A stretch of 47,001 nucleotides of DNA, from positions 82,458-129,458 of the forward strand of contig MNCI01026477.1 in assembly GCA_015680685.1 (NCBI GenBank). Direction: 5' to 3'. How positions within the stretch are numbered: position 1 is the first letter of the stretch; each line of letters begins with the position of its first letter. Both the position numbers and the translations under genes were made by a program. Shown one piece after another: positions 43,800-47,001 of this stretch. The stretch is from Gnetum montanum (Eukaryota; Streptophyta; Gnetopsida; Gnetales; Gnetaceae). Below the pieces are notes generated by a model. The model ran no database searches, was not told where the DNA came from, and worked only from the letters and a program-made list of their open reading frames with translations.

Positions 43800-45540
43800 G
43801 CAACGCGTAAATCACGACTTATCTTTTTTTCTTTTCATCCGATCCGATGATGCCCGAATGTAGCTGACCGTCAGACCTGGAATTTTATGGCTATTTACGT
43901 TTATTTTCTTAAGTTACGCGTTTTAAGACGTGAACTTCTATTACCTACTTGTTGTAGATACAAATAATAATAAATGTAGGAAGATGGTACTTATACCTTA
44001 ATTAGCTTTAATAGGTATAATTAAGGATAAGTAATTTATATTAGTATAGGATAATATTTTGTATTTATAAATTAAAATAATTGTTTACATTTTTAATTCA
44101 CAATACAAACTACAATCTATGAGTGCAAGTGAACATCACTGAGGTATAATTAAGACATTAAAGCGGGAATTGAAGTAATAATTAAGTTACACATCTCACA
44201 ATATCAATATAGATTGCAATAAGGGGAAATTAAGTGAAAGAAGTTAAAATTAGAGGATTAGTAACTTGAAAAAGTTACCATGTTGGCATTGGTATTGCAG
44301 AATGCAGATAACTCTATCATATATATTTTTATGACTTCTTAAACCTACAATTGGATTGCATTCTCTAATTTCAAAATCCATTGTACTATACTTTATTCTA
44401 CTTTTATATTTGTTTTCTCATATAGCAGAAATTAGGTTTGTATTAATTTGATTTTCATCAATCAAGATTATATATAGATTTATTTTTAATAGTTTAGAGT
44501 TCTAACATCGGGGTTTGTAAATTATTTTATTCAGATTGAGCATTAAGATGTCCTCNAATTGAGCATTAAGATGTCCTCATGCACCTCAAGTTAAGCAAGT
44601 ATTGTACTCAAAAGTATAGCTTTTGCAGGTTATTCTTTTAGTATACTTTGATTTCTATTTTCTATCTCGTGCATAAACATTGTTTTCTATTTCCTTGAAT
44701 TGGGCTTAGGCATTAAACCACATTATTGGTGTCTTTTGGATTCCAAAACAAAGTTTGACATACTTTATTTTAAAATCAATGAAAACAACCTCCTTTTTTA
44801 ATTAAAAATTCATTTTAGACCATGCAAATATTGAATGATTTTTTAATTGGTCAGATTTATTTTTTAATAATAAATAATTGAACCATCATCCTACTTAATT
44901 GTAAAGTATATATTTTTTTTCAAAGCTTCTTTTAAAATAATAAACTTGTCAAAATACTTTAACATGTTTTTATCAAAATGTAAAATAAAAACCAAATGGC
45001 AGGTAACTAGGAATCCAAATTCCAAGCTTGCTAATCGTTGTCCAACACTACTACCTTGGTAGAAAAATCACAAACCATGATAAGCATCATTGAAGTAGAT
45101 TTTCTAACGAAAACTTATTTGCATAGGGGCAAAATATATTTTTCATTATTAGAAGGTCTAAAGTTTGATTTTAATTTAATTATTTTCATTCTTTTCATAA
45201 AATAAAAGCTTTGTGCAATTTTTCTTAAGCAAATAATTTTATTGAATACCTAAATAGAGATTTGAAAGGCTTTAATCTCTAGTCGGATTGCATAGCTTCA
45301 TCAACTTGCATAGCTTCATTTGTAAAAACATTCATGATTGCATTTTACTTGGAAAAGTATTGTTCTTTCATTCTTTCTCCTTTGCCATTGTTGTTTCTTT
45401 GCTCCTTAGAAGCTTTGTAATGATTTTTGATTTTCATAAACAAAATTTTTTTTTTTATTTTATCAAAGTTTTAAGTGTTTTAAACCATTCTTTAGCTAAA
45501 TGGAGAGGTCTAAAATCTATTTTTTAAAAGATTCTAAAAA
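43800..45540. other. AT-rich region without a recognisable gene
   Basis: Nothing but short chance frames. Contains an assembly seam: 21 bases at 44535-44555 repeat at 44558-44578 around N 44556. Confidence 0.5.
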
Positions 45541-45549
45541 TAAAGATTT

Positions 45550-45920
45550 TTACTATGCAAATGCCTTTAACAGAGAGATGTTTTGAATAAAATAAAAAGT
45601 ACTTTACAGAATGATAGTAAAGGGGTAGTAAGAAAATAGGCTAAGGTAACCATAATAGTAACTAAAGCCAAGCATAAAGCCATAGCTAGGTTTTATGAAA
45701 AGTTAGGAATAAAGGAAGCACAAAAATCCGTTTATAAAGGACATAGAATGTTATCTAGCCCAACAGGTTGTCCACTTTTCATCTTTGATAAGACTATCTT
45801 CATCTCTAATAAGACTATCTTCATCTCAGAGAAGGAAAGTTCATTAACTAAACCAAAATTTGGTTCTTTTGCTTGGATGTCTTGTTTTGGAAGTTATTTA
45901 TTTAATAATTCTTTAAAATA
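45550..45920 (+). pseudogene. Unidentified decayed coding-like stretch
   Basis: A plus-strand frame reads LNKIKSTLQNDSKGVVRK, a TAG, then AKVTIIVTKAKHKAIARFYE, KLGIKEAQKSVYKGHRML and SSPTGCPLFIFD. Codon use and residue mix look protein-like, but no family is recognised. A 22-base word (TAAGACTATCTTCATCTC) is duplicated in tandem at 45789-45832. Probably a transposon remnant. Confidence 0.25.
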
Positions 45921-47001
45921 ATTTTCTATCTCTCCAAGCTTTCATTATCTTTTACCAAAAATTTTTATCCTGCTTAATGCATTTTACATAATCACATGAG
46001 TATAAGGCTAATGATTATGGTCGGTGCAATGCATCACATCACATGGAATGATAGTTCCTTCATGGTATGTCCATGTTTTCATGACATAGCATACATTCAT
46101 GTAATGTTAATTAAGCCATATGTAAAATCCCTATTGGCATGGCTTGCTTTACCACTTTAAAATTTGGACATGTTTACAAGAAGGTTTTCTAGGTATGCTT
46201 TTTCATGGTTTTCTTTAAGGTTTCTTGCAACTTAATGTAGCTTTGTTGTGGCCTTTTTCAGATAAGTGTTACTTCTTGTAGTCAATTTTGCATCTTATTA
46301 TTGCTAGCTGCAACATTTTTCAATGTATTTTACTTATGGTTTGCTTTTCCATCTATGTTGTTTCAATATTTTCTTTGCATTCTTTAGTGAGTGAATATTT
46401 TCTACATTTTGAAGTCTAATTTATGAAAGAAAATTGTGTGTTTGTTTACAAATCTAATAATGTTTCATAATTCTACAATCCAATAGCCAAGAGCTATATT
46501 TATGCATAAATTATTAACCTTTTGTTAGTGCTATGCTTGGTTTCATTATTTTTGGTGTTTGATTGATTTGCTTAGGAGTCCAAAGTAATCAATTTAAGGT
46601 GTAAAAGTTTGCTATAATAGAGTAGGTTTTAGTTTTTATTTATATATATGAGATGTTTGAACCAAAATTCAAGGTTCTTATTCTATCATATGTTATTAAA
46701 CTACAACCAATATTTTTGTTTTTTGGTTGCTTTCTTGTCATTTTCCTATTGTTATTTGCACTTTTTGCTATGAAAAAAGAATGTTTGCTCTTTAATTTCC
46801 CTTGCTCAAAAAGGTGCCATGTAATAATTTTTTTCTAGGAAATTACAACAATAAACGATATCTTTTGAAAATATCTTTTATTTTTTAGTTTTAGCTAATA
46901 CTAAACCATATTAATTTTGAATCTCTTTTGAAATTTATTCTCTAGTAAACACGAAATTGATTTTTATTTCTATTTTGATTTTCATGGTTTTATCTTTATT
47001 T
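45921..47001. other. AT-rich region without a recognisable gene
   Basis: T-rich DNA with only short frames on either strand. Nothing recognised. Confidence 0.5.

Overview
The window is nuclear DNA of a large-genome seed plant, probably a gymnosperm. This is inferred from nested and decayed Ty3/gypsy retrotransposons, long AT-rich non-coding stretches, spliceosomal GT-AG introns and a receptor-kinase relic; no marker settles the species. No intact host gene is visible. Only one long reading frame is undamaged, the pol of element A.

Layout. (1) 1-5001: the 3' half of element A, a Tat-type Ty3/gypsy element with RNase H, a second archaeal-type RNase H, integrase, a minisatellite-rich 3' UTR and a 1.38 kb 3' LTR. 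(2) 5002-15424: old AT-rich DNA with a badly decayed coding region (about 8.2-12.05 kb), a palindrome-rich block (9.3-10.5 kb) and tRNA-like SINE heads. (3) 15425-39543: element B, a Ty3/gypsy element with about 1 kb LTRs. It keeps gag, protease and the integrase tail but has lost RT, RNase H and the integrase core, and its gag contains a 324-base assembly gap. (4) 18279-35893: element C, a 17.6 kb Tat/Ogre-like element of the same family as A, inserted in B with a near-perfect 5 bp target duplication. (5) 39544-43800: a relic of an LRK10L/WAK-type receptor kinase on the minus strand. (6) 43800-47001: AT-rich DNA with little content.

The main discovery is inside element C. Between the end of gag-protease (24040) and the start of RT (about 29650) lies a 5.6 kb cassette holding a gene on the opposite strand. 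It has its own TATA box (29342-29351, minus strand) and eight exons (29090 down to 24646). All seven introns are GT-AG and all junctions keep phase, giving 1084 codons broken only by four in-frame TAG codons. The product begins with a fold resembling FCP1/HAD CTD phosphatases, with the catalytic aspartates missing, followed by a region resembling plant transposon-protein domains, an acidic linker, a coiled coil and an acidic Gly-rich tail. The palindrome GCGTATACGC, clustered in the LTRs of A and C, also occurs in intron 1 of this antisense gene, with looser variants in its 5' UTR, which suggests shared regulation. The cassette is bracketed by short repeats with the core TAAACT, of the same family that fills the 3' UTR after pol.

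Elements A and C share LTR ends, pol and cis motifs. C is the complete but decayed copy; A is truncated by the window edge but has an open pol. Nonsense codons in C are mostly explained by C-to-T or G-to-A changes, as expected for methylated, silenced DNA. Three of four single-N positions are flanked by short direct repeats and look like unmerged contig ends.
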